DNA from: Clostridium sp.
Lineage (GTDB): Bacteria; Bacillota; Clostridia; Lachnospirales; Lachnospiraceae
Assembly: GCA_023664325.1 (NCBI GenBank)
Contig: JAMPFS010000019.1
Coordinates: 1 to 53,861, forward strand
DNA length: 53,861 nucleotides
Reading direction: 5' to 3'
Position numbers and translations under genes: made by a program. Under the pieces are notes generated by a model that was not told where the DNA came from, did no database searches, and worked only from the letters and a program-made list of their open reading frames with translations. Positions 42,007 to 51,500 of the stretch are shown here, one piece after another (the first letter of the stretch is position 1; every line of letters starts with the position of its first letter).

Positions 42007-42825
42007 TTAAAATAATGTAACACTTAATATTCCGGTTGCTACAGCTAATATAACCAAAATAACAATATACGCAAATAAAAATTTCTTATTCTTTGCATGA
42101 TTCACAAAAATAAGTATAATTCCCATCAATATCACAATACACAATGCCAACGTTAAATTCATCGCAACAATATGACCTGCCGTCAGTACTGAATTGGTAA
42201 ATGCCTGATAATTAATTGTAATTAATGAAAAAATGGCAACCAGAACACCCATTATAGTCAAAACATTTGCATATATTTTTTGTGAAAGATTTTCAATATC
42301 CTCTTTTGTCTTATTCACGACAGCTTTTGACTGCCTTTCATATTCTTCTTTATAATTTCCAAGACCTCTATATGTCACTTCATCCGCAAAGGAAGCATCC
42401 TTCTTCTCTCTATAAGGAACCTCCGGTGTCTGTGTAAGCTGCTCAAATATAATCTGAGCAATCGACATACCCTGCTCTAAACATATAATATCCGTAGAAA
42501 TATTCTGCACACGCAAAAATGCATATGTAACATGTCCCGGATGATAATGTGGACCATTCACAATCAACCCCTGTCTCATTCTGGAATTCTTCTCTGCAAT
42601 ACGCCCCATCATATTATCAGGAATACTTAATTTTTCTTTCGTACAAACAAAAACCGTCTCACCCGGATACAAATTATATTCCCGATGTTCTTCCTTGTCT
42701 TTATCAATAATGTAATCCAGGGTTAAATCATACGAAATACAATTGACATTTTTTTCCTGATAATCAGAGATAATAAGCTTCTTGTCAGCCACATATTTTT
42801 TTATGTCTTTATCAACCAAAATCAT
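42007..42825 (-). CDS. Membrane-anchored dCTP-deaminase/dUTPase-fold protein
   Basis: 272 residues. Residues ~1-160 follow the trimeric dCTP deaminase fold: SYDLTLDYII, PGETVFVCTKEKL, AEKNSRMRQGLIV (the Ser and Arg that contact substrate are kept), then HPGHVTYAFLRVQNIS and QGMSIAQIIFEQL. Aligned by eye with E. coli Dcd (PGWSGCIVLEFYN), the catalytic Glu becomes Arg in FLRVQN, so deamination is doubtful. After a charged helix (about 165-190) there are three membrane helices (IYANVLTIMGVLVAIFSLI, NLTLALCIVILMGIILIFV, FAYIVILVILAVATGIL). Housekeeping Dcd is soluble; a membrane tail is unusual and resembles sensor-effector fusions in defence proteins. It has its own promoter and stands alone. 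Confidence 0.75.
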   Translation of the reverse strand: MILVDKDIKKYVADKKLIISDYQEKNVNCISYDLTLDYIIDKDKEEHREYNLYPGETVFVCTKEKLSIPDNMMGRIAEKNSRMRQGLIVNGPHYHPGHVTYAFLRVQNISTDIICLEQGMSIAQIIFEQLTQTPEVPYREKKDASFADEVTYRGLGNYKEEYERQSKAVVNKTKEDIENLSQKIYANVLTIMGVLVAIFSLITINYQAFTNSVLTAGHIVAMNLTLALCIVILMGIILIFVNHAKNKKFLFAYIVILVILAVATGILSVTLF

Positions 42826-42860
42826 ATTTGTACACCTGCTTCATTCATAGTATATATTCC

Positions 42861-42888
42861 ATTATAACAAACTCACAGAAGAACGCAA
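42861..42888 (-). promoter_or_regulatory. Promoter of the membrane DCD-like gene
   Basis: Minus strand TTGCGT, 16-bp spacer, perfect TATAAT. Start near 42854 gives a 28-base leader containing GCAGGTG as ribosome site. Confidence 0.65.
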
Positions 42889-42952
42889 CCGCTTTTTTAC
42901 AAAATATTGTATTTGACATGTTCTCCTCCCCATGATTTAGTATATTTCTTCC

Positions 42953-42998
42953 TTGACTTTTCCCCATATCTTTTATACAATTTACTTTAATCAGTAAA
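42953..42998 (+). promoter_or_regulatory. Promoter and palindromic operator of the acyl-CoA synthetase
   Basis: Plus strand TTGACT (42953-42958) and TACAAT (42976-42981) are 17 bp apart. Directly on the start site lies TTTACT-TTAATC-AGTAAA (42981-42998), a perfect 6-bp inverted repeat well placed for a TetR- or FadR-type repressor. AAGGAGAAGG precedes the gene. Confidence 0.7.
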
Positions 42999-43024
42999 AG
43001 CGTTAAAGCAAAGGAGAAGGAAAC

Positions 43025-44659
43025 ATGCCGATTACAGAATTATTAGAGAAAAATACCAGGGATTATCCGGACGACATATGCCTGGTGGAAATCAATCCCG
43101 AGGTCAAGGAAAACCGCCGGGTTACATGGAAAGAATATGAACTGATGGAACCAAATCCGACAACACATTACCGCCGGGAAATTACCTGGCACGTCATGAA
43201 TGAAAAAGCAAACCGTTTTGCAAATCTGCTTTTGGGGCGGGGAGTCAAAAAAGGGGATAAAGTTGCCATTTTGCTGATGAACTGTTTAGAATGGCTGCCA
43301 ATCTACTTTGGCATTTTGAAAACCGGGGCTTTAGCCGTTCCGCTCAATTTCCGCTATGCCTCTGACGAAATCGAATATTGCATTAACCTTGCCGAGGCTG
43401 ATGTTTTGGTATTTGGCCCGGAATTTATTGGACGGGTGGAGGAAATCGCCGACAGCATTATCAAAAACCGCCTGCTTTACTATGTAGGAGATAACTGTCC
43501 AACCTTTGCAGAGGACTATATTACGCTGACTGCAAATTGTTCCTCCCTCTCACCTGACATTACACTGACAGATGAAGATGATGCCGCCATCTATTTTTCA
43601 TCGGGAACCACGGGATTTCCAAAGGCGATTTTGCATAATCACGAAAGCCTGATGCACTCTTGCAGGGCAGAACAAAACCACCACGGACAGACAAAGGAAG
43701 ATGTATTCCTATGTATTCCTCCTCTTTACCATACCGGCGCCAAAATGCATTGGTTCGGAAGCCTTTTATCCGGTGGAAAAGCTGTCCTCCTAAAGGGAAC
43801 GAAACCGGAATACATTTTAGATGCCGTTTCCAAGGAAAAATGTACGATCGTCTGGCTGTTAGTGCCGTGGGCGCAGGATATTTTAGAGGCAATCGAAAAC
43901 GGCAGGGTTCAGCTTGCCGATTACGAGCTTGCGCAGTGGCGCTTAATGCATATAGGCGCGCAGCCCGTGCCTCCAAGCCTGATTAAAAAATGGAAGGGAT
44001 ATTTCCCAAATCATCAATATGATACAAATTACGGTTTGAGCGAATCCATCGGCCCCGGCTGTGTGCATCTCGGTGTCGAAAATATTCACAAGGTTGGAGC
44101 AATCGGTAAAGCCGGATACGGCTGGGAAGTCAAGATTGTGGATGAACAGGGAAAAACCGTCAACAAAGGTGATGTCGGTGAACTTTGTGTAAAAGGACCT
44201 GGTGTAATGACCTGTTATTACCATGATGAAAAAGCCACCAATGAGGTTTTAAAGGATAACTGGTTATTTACCGGTGATATGGCACAGGAGGATGAGGATG
44301 GTTTCATTTTCTTAGTGGACCGTAAGAAAGATGTTATCATCAGCGGCGGTGAAAATATATATCCTGTACAGATCGAAGATTTCATCCGTACACACAGCGC
44401 AGTGCATGACGTTGCTGTGATTGGACTTCCTGATAAACGTTTGGGTGAAATCACCGCAGCCATTATTGAAGTAAAGGAAAACCACATTTTAACAGAGGAG
44501 GATATCAATAAGCTATGTCAGAAGCTTCCCCGTTACAAACGTCCCCGCAAGGTGATTTTTGCAGATATTCCACGTAATCCAACCGGGAAAATCGAAAAGC
44601 CAAAACTTCGGGAACTGTATGCCGGCGGAAGTGTTGTAGATGCGCAAAACCACGGATAA
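43025..44659 (+). CDS. AMP-binding acyl-CoA synthetase (class I adenylate-forming)
   Basis: 544 residues. The motifs are YFSSGTTGFPKA (P-loop), YGLSES, LFTGDMAQ, DRKKDVIISGGENIYP, and NPTGKIEKPK with the catalytic Lys. It should activate a carboxylic acid with ATP and pass it to CoA. The residues that choose the acid are not readable; medium-chain fatty acids, aryl acids, carnitine/crotonobetaine or bile acids are all possible for this subfamily. An unusual insert near residues 45-55 (MEPNPTTHYRREI) lengthens the N-terminal domain. The gene is monocistronic, on the opposite strand to its neighbours, with a promoter carrying an operator palindrome, so it is probably induced by its substrate. 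Confidence 0.9.
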   Translation: MPITELLEKNTRDYPDDICLVEINPEVKENRRVTWKEYELMEPNPTTHYRREITWHVMNEKANRFANLLLGRGVKKGDKVAILLMNCLEWLPIYFGILKTGALAVPLNFRYASDEIEYCINLAEADVLVFGPEFIGRVEEIADSIIKNRLLYYVGDNCPTFAEDYITLTANCSSLSPDITLTDEDDAAIYFSSGTTGFPKAILHNHESLMHSCRAEQNHHGQTKEDVFLCIPPLYHTGAKMHWFGSLLSGGKAVLLKGTKPEYILDAVSKEKCTIVWLLVPWAQDILEAIENGRVQLADYELAQWRLMHIGAQPVPPSLIKKWKGYFPNHQYDTNYGLSESIGPGCVHLGVENIHKVGAIGKAGYGWEVKIVDEQGKTVNKGDVGELCVKGPGVMTCYYHDEKATNEVLKDNWLFTGDMAQEDEDGFIFLVDRKKDVIISGGENIYPVQIEDFIRTHSAVHDVAVIGLPDKRLGEITAAIIEVKENHILTEEDINKLCQKLPRYKRPRKVIFADIPRNPTGKIEKPKLRELYAGGSVVDAQNHG

Positions 44660-44717
44660 TGCATGCCTCCCCGGAGGGGTTTGCCCTATTGAGAAGCGAG
44701 AAAATTTCTATAAAGCC

Positions 44718-44764
44718 AAAAAACAACCGGCTAATGCTGCCCGCAGGCAGACAATAGCCGGTTG
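44718..44764. terminator. Terminator of the rpoBC operon, shared with the converging synthetase gene
   Basis: CAACCGGCTA pairs with TAGCCGGTTG around an inner CTGCC-CGCA-GGCAG hairpin. On the minus strand six U follow, a clear intrinsic terminator for rpoC; on the plus strand the tail is only CTTTGGTTT. A smaller CCTCC/GGAGG hairpin at about 44667-44680 may help the plus-strand gene. Confidence 0.88.
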
Positions 44765-44783
44765 CTTTGGTTTATATTAATTT

Positions 44784-47700
44784 TTACTGCTCTGTTGTCT
44801 CTACGAGTTCTCCCGTTTCTTCAGCTTCTTCTGTTTCGGCAATATATGCCTCATCATTTTCCGCCTCCTCTGAAACCTCTACTGCTTCATCCTCCGGCAG
44901 TTCCTCGAGATTCAATTCCTCGTCATCAAAATTAATCGTCTCCATCTCACTGTCAAGTTTGACAGTACGATAACGCTTCATACCGGTACCTGCCGGAATC
45001 AGCTTACCAATCAATACATTTTCCTTAAGACCAATCAGTGGATCAACCTTACCCTTAATAGCCGCCTCTGTTAATACCTTTGTCGTCTCCTGGAAGGACG
45101 CCGCTGACAGGAAGGAGTTCGTTGCAAGCGATGCCTTTGTAATACCCAGCATTACCTGAGTACCCTGTACAAGCTCTTTGCCCTCTGCCTCCAGCTTTTC
45201 ATTTACCTCAAGATAATCCAATACATCAACCAATGTACCCGGAAGATAATCAGAATCACCACTGGTCTCAATCTTAATCTTCTTAAGCATCTGACGGACA
45301 ATCACCTCAATATGCTTATCATTGATATCTACACCCTGAAGGCGGTAAACTTTCTGCACTTCACGGAGCATGTAATCCTGAACAGCGCGGACACCCTTAA
45401 TCTTCAAAATATCATGCGGATTGACAGAACCGATTGTAATCTCATCACCAGCCTCAATCACCTGATCGTCAAATACCTTGATACGGGAATCATAAGGAAT
45501 CAAATATGCCTTTGATTCACCTGTCTCATCATTTGTAATCACAACCTCACGTTTCTTCTTGGTGTCACGGATCTGTACCTTGCCACCAAACTCTGTGATA
45601 ATCGCAAGACCCTTTGGCTTACGAGCCTCAAACAACTCCTCCACACGAGGAAGACCCTGTGTGATATCGTCACCGGCAACACCACCGGTATGGAAAGTTC
45701 TCATGGTAAGCTGCGTACCCGGCTCACCAATCGACTGTGCGGCAATGATACCAACTGCCTCACCTACCTGAACCGGAAGACCGGTTGCCATGTTTGCGCC
45801 GTAACACTTTGCACAAACGCCGATATGTGATTTACAGTTCAAAATAGTACGAATCTTAAGCTTCGTAATCTCATTGCCATCTGCATCCACGCCACGGGTA
45901 ATAATCGCCTCTGCGCGTTTTGGCGTAATCATATGATTTGCCTTTACAATCATGTTACCGTCTTTATCAAATACAGACTCTGCTGCATACCGTCCTGTAA
46001 TACGCTCCTGGAAACTCTCAATTAGTTCCTTGCCCTCTGTAAATGCCTCTACGACAGCGCCAGGAATTTCTCCCTTGCCCTCACAGCAGTCCACCTCACG
46101 GATAATCAAATCCTGAGATACATCTACCAGACGACGGGTCAGATATCCGGAATCCGCTGTACGAAGCGCTGTATCGGAAAGACCTTTTCTGGCGCCATGA
46201 GCAGAAATAAAATACTCCAAAACATCAAGACCTTCACGGAAATTCGACTTAATCGGAAGCTCGATAGTACGACCTGTTGTATCTGCCATCAAGCCACGCA
46301 TGCCTGCCAGCTGCTTAATCTGCTGATTGGAACCACGCGCGCCAGACTCTGCCATCATCTTGATATTATTGTAGGTATCAAGACCATCCAACAGCGCCTT
46401 CGTAAGCTCTTTATCCGCAGCCTCCCATGTTCTGACAGTAGCCGCATAACGCTCTTCCTCTGTAATATATCCATATTTAAACTTTTCCAGAATCAAATCT
46501 ACGGTATTCTGCGCATCCTGAAGAATCTGTTTCTTCTTCGCAGGCACGGTCATCTCGGAAATCGAAACTGTAAGCGCTGCCCGCGTTGAATATTTATAAC
46601 CAATACTCTTGATATCGTCCAATACCTCTGCCGTCCGTGTTGCGCCATGCGTATTAAACAGTTTATCAAGGATTCCCTTTAACTGCTTCTTACCAACAAG
46701 ATAATCAATCTCCAATGCAAGCTCATTGCCCGGAATACTACGATCCACCATGCCCAGATCCTGCGGAATAATCTCATTAAAGAGAATACGTCCCAATGTG
46801 GAATCAACAATCTGCGAACCCTTGCTGCCATCCGGCATCGTTCCGGTTACACGAACCTTAATCTTTGCATGTAAGGTTATCTCCTTATTCTCATAAGCAA
46901 GAATCGCCTCATTCTTCGACTTGAAAATCTTGCCCTCACCCATGTCACCCGGCTTATCAATTGTCAGATAATAAATACCAAGCACCATATCCTGTGAAGG
47001 AACGGCTACCGGAGCGCCATCTGAAGGCTTCAATAAATTATTTGGTGACAGAAGTAAAAATCTGCACTCTGCCTGAGCCTCAACGGAAAGCGGAAGATGA
47101 ACCGCCATCTGGTCACCATCAAAGTCGGCATTAAAAGCGGTACATACCAATGGATGAAGCTTAATTGCCTTACCCTCTACAAGAATCGGCTCAAATGCCT
47201 GAATACCCAGTCTGTGGAGTGTCGGCGCACGGTTCAGCATAACAGGATGTTCTTTGATTACATCCTCCAATACATCCCAAACCTCTGTCTCTAATTTCTC
47301 CACCATCTTCTTTGCAGACTTGACATTATGCGCAAGCTTACGGGAAACAAGCTCTTTCATAACAAATGGCTTGAATAATTCAATCGCCATCTCCTTTGGA
47401 AGACCACACTGGTAAATCTTAAGTTCAGGACCTACCACGATAACGGAACGTCCGGAATAATCCACACGCTTACCCAACAGGTTCTGACGGAAACGTCCCT
47501 GCTTACCCTTTAACATATCGGATAAAGACTTAAGGGCTCTGTTACCCGGCCCCGTTACCGGTCTGCCACGGCGCCCATTATCAATCAAAGCATCGACCGC
47601 CTCCTGAAGCATACGCTTCTCGTTGCGGACAATAATATCCGGTGCGCCTAACTCTAACAGACGATTCAACCGGTTGTTACGATTAATAATTCTTCTATAC

Positions 47701-48497
47701 AAATCATTGAGATCGCTTGTTGCAAAACGTCCACCGTCGAGCTGAACCATCGGACGGATATCCGGTGGGATAACCGGAACAGCATCCAAAATCATCCACT
47801 CCGGCTTGTTGTCAGAACCACGGAATGCTTCCACAACCTCTAACCGCTTAATAATTTTTGCTCTTTTCTGTCCTGTAGACTCCTTAAGACCTGCCCGAAG
47901 TTCAGCAGACTCAGCCTCCAAATCAATTGCCTGCAAAAGTTCCTTGACAGCCTCCGCACCCATTCCGACACGGAATTTGCCATAACCATACTCTTCCTCT
48001 GCATCCCTGTATTCTTTCTCTGTGAGTACCTGCTTGTAAACAAGATTTGTCTCACCCGGGTCTAATACAATATAAGATGCAAAATAGAGTACTTTCTCCA
48101 ATGTTCTTGGGGAAATATCAAGAATAAGTCCCATTCTGCTCGGAATACCCTTGAAATACCAGATATGTGAAACAGGAGCCGCAAGTTCAATGTGACCCAT
48201 TCTCTCACGTCTTACATTTGCTTTTGTAACCTCGACGCCACAACGGTCGCAAATTACACCCTTATAACGAATCTTCTTATACTTACCACAATGACATTCC
48301 CAGTCTTTGCTCGGCCCAAAGATCTTCTCACAGAACAGTCCATCCTTTTCCGGTTTTAAAGTTCTATAGTTGATTGTCTCCGGCTTTTTTACTTCGCCTC
48401 TTGACCACTCTCTAATCTTTTCCGGAGAAGCAAGGCCAATCTTAATCGCATCAAAATTCATTGGTTGATCCATTTCCTGATTATTAACTGCTGACAT
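44784..48497 (-). CDS. rpoC: RNA polymerase subunit beta'
   Basis: 1237 residues. The N-terminal zinc site is CHCGKYKKIRYKGVICDRCG, and the catalytic metal site NADFDGDQMAVH is near 460. The trigger loop region includes QSIGEPGTQLTMRTFHTGG, and a second zinc cluster uses CEGKG.. and CKSHIGVCAKCYG. A highly acidic tail of about 50 residues (ending EETGELVETTEQ) follows the last conserved segment. It forms the catalytic half of the RNA polymerase core with the rpoB product. It lies 20 bp after rpoB in the same operon. Confidence 0.99.
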   Translation of the reverse strand: MSAVNNQEMDQPMNFDAIKIGLASPEKIREWSRGEVKKPETINYRTLKPEKDGLFCEKIFGPSKDWECHCGKYKKIRYKGVICDRCGVEVTKANVRRERMGHIELAAPVSHIWYFKGIPSRMGLILDISPRTLEKVLYFASYIVLDPGETNLVYKQVLTEKEYRDAEEEYGYGKFRVGMGAEAVKELLQAIDLEAESAELRAGLKESTGQKRAKIIKRLEVVEAFRGSDNKPEWMILDAVPVIPPDIRPMVQLDGGRFATSDLNDLYRRIINRNNRLNRLLELGAPDIIVRNEKRMLQEAVDALIDNGRRGRPVTGPGNRALKSLSDMLKGKQGRFRQNLLGKRVDYSGRSVIVVGPELKIYQCGLPKEMAIELFKPFVMKELVSRKLAHNVKSAKKMVEKLETEVWDVLEDVIKEHPVMLNRAPTLHRLGIQAFEPILVEGKAIKLHPLVCTAFNADFDGDQMAVHLPLSVEAQAECRFLLLSPNNLLKPSDGAPVAVPSQDMVLGIYYLTIDKPGDMGEGKIFKSKNEAILAYENKEITLHAKIKVRVTGTMPDGSKGSQIVDSTLGRILFNEIIPQDLGMVDRSIPGNELALEIDYLVGKKQLKGILDKLFNTHGATRTAEVLDDIKSIGYKYSTRAALTVSISEMTVPAKKKQILQDAQNTVDLILEKFKYGYITEEERYAATVRTWEAADKELTKALLDGLDTYNNIKMMAESGARGSNQQIKQLAGMRGLMADTTGRTIELPIKSNFREGLDVLEYFISAHGARKGLSDTALRTADSGYLTRRLVDVSQDLIIREVDCCEGKGEIPGAVVEAFTEGKELIESFQERITGRYAAESVFDKDGNMIVKANHMITPKRAEAIITRGVDADGNEITKLKIRTILNCKSHIGVCAKCYGANMATGLPVQVGEAVGIIAAQSIGEPGTQLTMRTFHTGGVAGDDITQGLPRVEELFEARKPKGLAIITEFGGKVQIRDTKKKREVVITNDETGESKAYLIPYDSRIKVFDDQVIEAGDEITIGSVNPHDILKIKGVRAVQDYMLREVQKVYRLQGVDINDKHIEVIVRQMLKKIKIETSGDSDYLPGTLVDVLDYLEVNEKLEAEGKELVQGTQVMLGITKASLATNSFLSAASFQETTKVLTEAAIKGKVDPLIGLKENVLIGKLIPAGTGMKRYRTVKLDSEMETINFDDEELNLEELPEDEAVEVSEEAENDEAYIAETEEAEETGELVETTEQ

Positions 48498-48517
48498 TTA
48501 TCTTTGCTCTCCTTCCT

Positions 48518-51500
48518 TTACTCCTCGTAGTCACCATCATAGTCGTCGTAGCTGTCATCCTCATACGAATCCGGCTCATCCTCTGCCAGGTCAAATCCTT
48601 CATCATTCTCATCTACGCCGCTATAACCGTGTTCACGCATTTCGGACTCCTCTTTATCATAATCCATATCGCCAAAACGTCTGACATCTTCATTGCCATA
48701 ATCAATGCTCTCACTAATCTCCACTTCCGTGTTATCGTCTTTCAGCACTCTGACGTCCAATGCAAGCGACTGAAACTCTTTCAGCAATACTTTGAAAGAC
48801 TCCGGGATTCCCGGTTCCGGAATGTTATCACCCTTTATGATTGCCTCATAGGTCTTCACACGTCCTACCACATCATCCGATTTTACGGTAAGAATCTCCT
48901 GTAGGGTATAAGAAGCGCCATATGCCTCCAATGCCCAAACCTCCATCTCACCAAAACGCTGTCCACCGAACTGCGCTTTACCGCCAAGCGGCTGCTGGGT
49001 TACCAATGAGTATGGACCGGTTGAACGGGCATGAATCTTATCGTCAACCAAATGATGGAGTTTTAAGTAATGCATGTAACCAATGGTTACCGGTGAATCA
49101 AATTCCTCTCCGGTTCTACCGTCACGAAGTGTTACCTTTCCGGTACGGTTAATTGGCACACCCTTCCACTCTTCTCTGTGATCTCTGTTTTCATACAGAT
49201 AATCCATAACTTCATCTGATACCTGTGAACGCCATTTCTTTTCAAAATCATCCCACTCCGTATTGACGTAGTCATTCGCCATCTCCAGAGTTTCCATGAT
49301 GTCTTCCTCATTTGCGCCATCAAATACAGGCGTTGCAATCTTGATACCCAGCGCCTTTGCCGCCAAACCCAAGTGGATTTCAAGCACCTGTCCGATATTC
49401 ATACGTGAAGGCACGCCTAACGGATTCAACACAATATCAAGAGGACGTCCATTTGGAAGGAATGGCATATCCTCGACCGGTAAAATGCGGGAAATAACAC
49501 CTTTATTACCATGTCGTCCAGCCATCTTATCGCCAACGGAAATCTTTCTCTTCTGGGCAATATATACACGAACGGATTTATTCACTCCCGGTGGCAGCTC
49601 ATCGCCTGCCTCCCTTGTAAAGATCTTGGTATCCATAACAATACCAAATGCTCCATGCGGCACACGCAGGGAGGTATCACGGACCTCTCTCGCCTTCTCA
49701 CCAAAGATGGCACGCAAAAGCCTCTCTTCCGCAGTCAGCTCTGTCTCTCCCTTCGGAGTCACCTTACCAACCAAAATATCACCGGCGCGAACCTCGGCGC
49801 CGATACGGATAATGCCGTTTTCATCAAGATCCTTTAATACATCAGGACCCAGACCTGCCAGATCCCTTGTAATCTCCTCCGGCCCTAACTTCGTATCCCT
49901 TGCTTCTGCCTCGTATTCTTCAATATGAACAGAGGTATATACATCCTCCTGGACTAATCTCTCGCTCAGCAATACCGCATCCTCGTAGTTATAACCTTCC
50001 CAGGTCATAAATCCAATCAGAGGGTTCTGCCCTAATGCAATCTCGCCGCCTGCCGTGGAAGCGCCATCTGCAATAACCTCACCGGCTTCCACTTTCTCAC
50101 CCTTCACAACAATCGGTCTCTGGTTCATACAGTTCCCCTGGTTGCTCCGTGCAAACTTGATAACATGATATGTGTCTTTCGTTCCATCATCACACTTGAT
50201 AACAATTTCCTTACTGGTTGATTTCTCTACAACACCACTCCGCTTTGCAACAATACATACACCGGAGTCAACGGCTGCCTTCGCCTCCATACCGGTACCA
50301 ACCACACAGGATTCCGTCTTCAAAAGCGGCACTGCCTGACGCTGCATGTTTGAACCCATCAGGGCTCGGTTTGCATCATCATTTTGCAGGAACGGAATCA
50401 TGGAAGTCGCAACCGAAAATACCATCTTTGGAGACACGTCCATCAAATCTACCCGGTTACGGTCAAACTCTGCCGTCTCTTCCTTGAAACGACCTGCAAT
50501 ACGCATTCTCTTAAATGTTCCATCCTCGTTAATCGGCTCATTTGCCTGTGCAACAATATAGTTATCCTCTTCATCCGCTGTCAGATACACAACCTCATCC
50601 GTTACAACCGGATTATCCGGATTGCTCTTATCAAGCTTACGGTAAGGCGCCTCAACAAATCCGTACTGATTAATCCTTGCATATGTAGCAAGCGAGTTAA
50701 TCAGTCCGATGTTCGGACCTTCGGGTGTCTCAATCGGACACATTCTTCCGTAATGTGTATAGTGAACGTCACGAACCTCAAAACCGGCTCTATCTCTTGA
50801 CAAACCACCCGGACCAAGCGCAGATAAACGTCTCTTATGTGTCAGCTCAGAAAGCGGATTATTCTGATCCATAAACTGAGACAACTGGGAACTTCCAAAG
50901 AACTCCTTCACAGCAGCCGTCACCGGTTTAATATTAATCAGCGATTGTGGAGAAATCGTCTCAATATCCTGGGTAGACATTCTCTCCCGAACCACTCTTT
51001 CCAATCTGGACAGACCAATGCGATACTGGTTCTGTAATAACTCTCCTACGGCTCTGATACGACGGTTGCCTAAATGGTCAATATCATCATCATTGCCAAT
51101 TCCATACTCTAAATGGATATTGTAACTGATGGAAGCTAAAATATCCTCCTTCGTTATATGCTTGGGAATCAGGTCATGGATATCACGCTTAATTGCGCGC
51201 TTTAATTCCTCGACATCTGAATACTCCTCTAACAACTGTGCCAATACAGGATAAAATACATCCTCCGTCACGCCTAATTCCTTTGCATCAAAGTCAACAT
51301 AATCCTTGATGTCAACCATCATATTTGACAACACCTTAACATTGCGTGTCTCCGTCTGAATCATGACATAAGGAACCGCTGCATTCTGAAGAACAGTCGC
51401 CCGCTCTCTCGTAAGCTTTTCACCGGCAGATGCCAAAATCTCACCGGTAACAGGGCTTACAACATCCTCTGCCAGTACATGTCCTGCAATACGGTTCTTA

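Noticed and set aside
42007..42825. Ordinary housekeeping dCTP deaminase
   Set aside because: Three membrane helices and an Arg where the catalytic Glu is expected do not fit the normal soluble enzyme.
49296..49928. 210-codon plus-strand open frame inside rpoB
   Set aside because: It is antisense to highly conserved rpoB sequence and its product shows no family motif or ribosome site.
50800..50900. Rifampicin-resistance substitution in RpoB
   Set aside because: The Asp, His and Ser positions of the pocket are all wild type.
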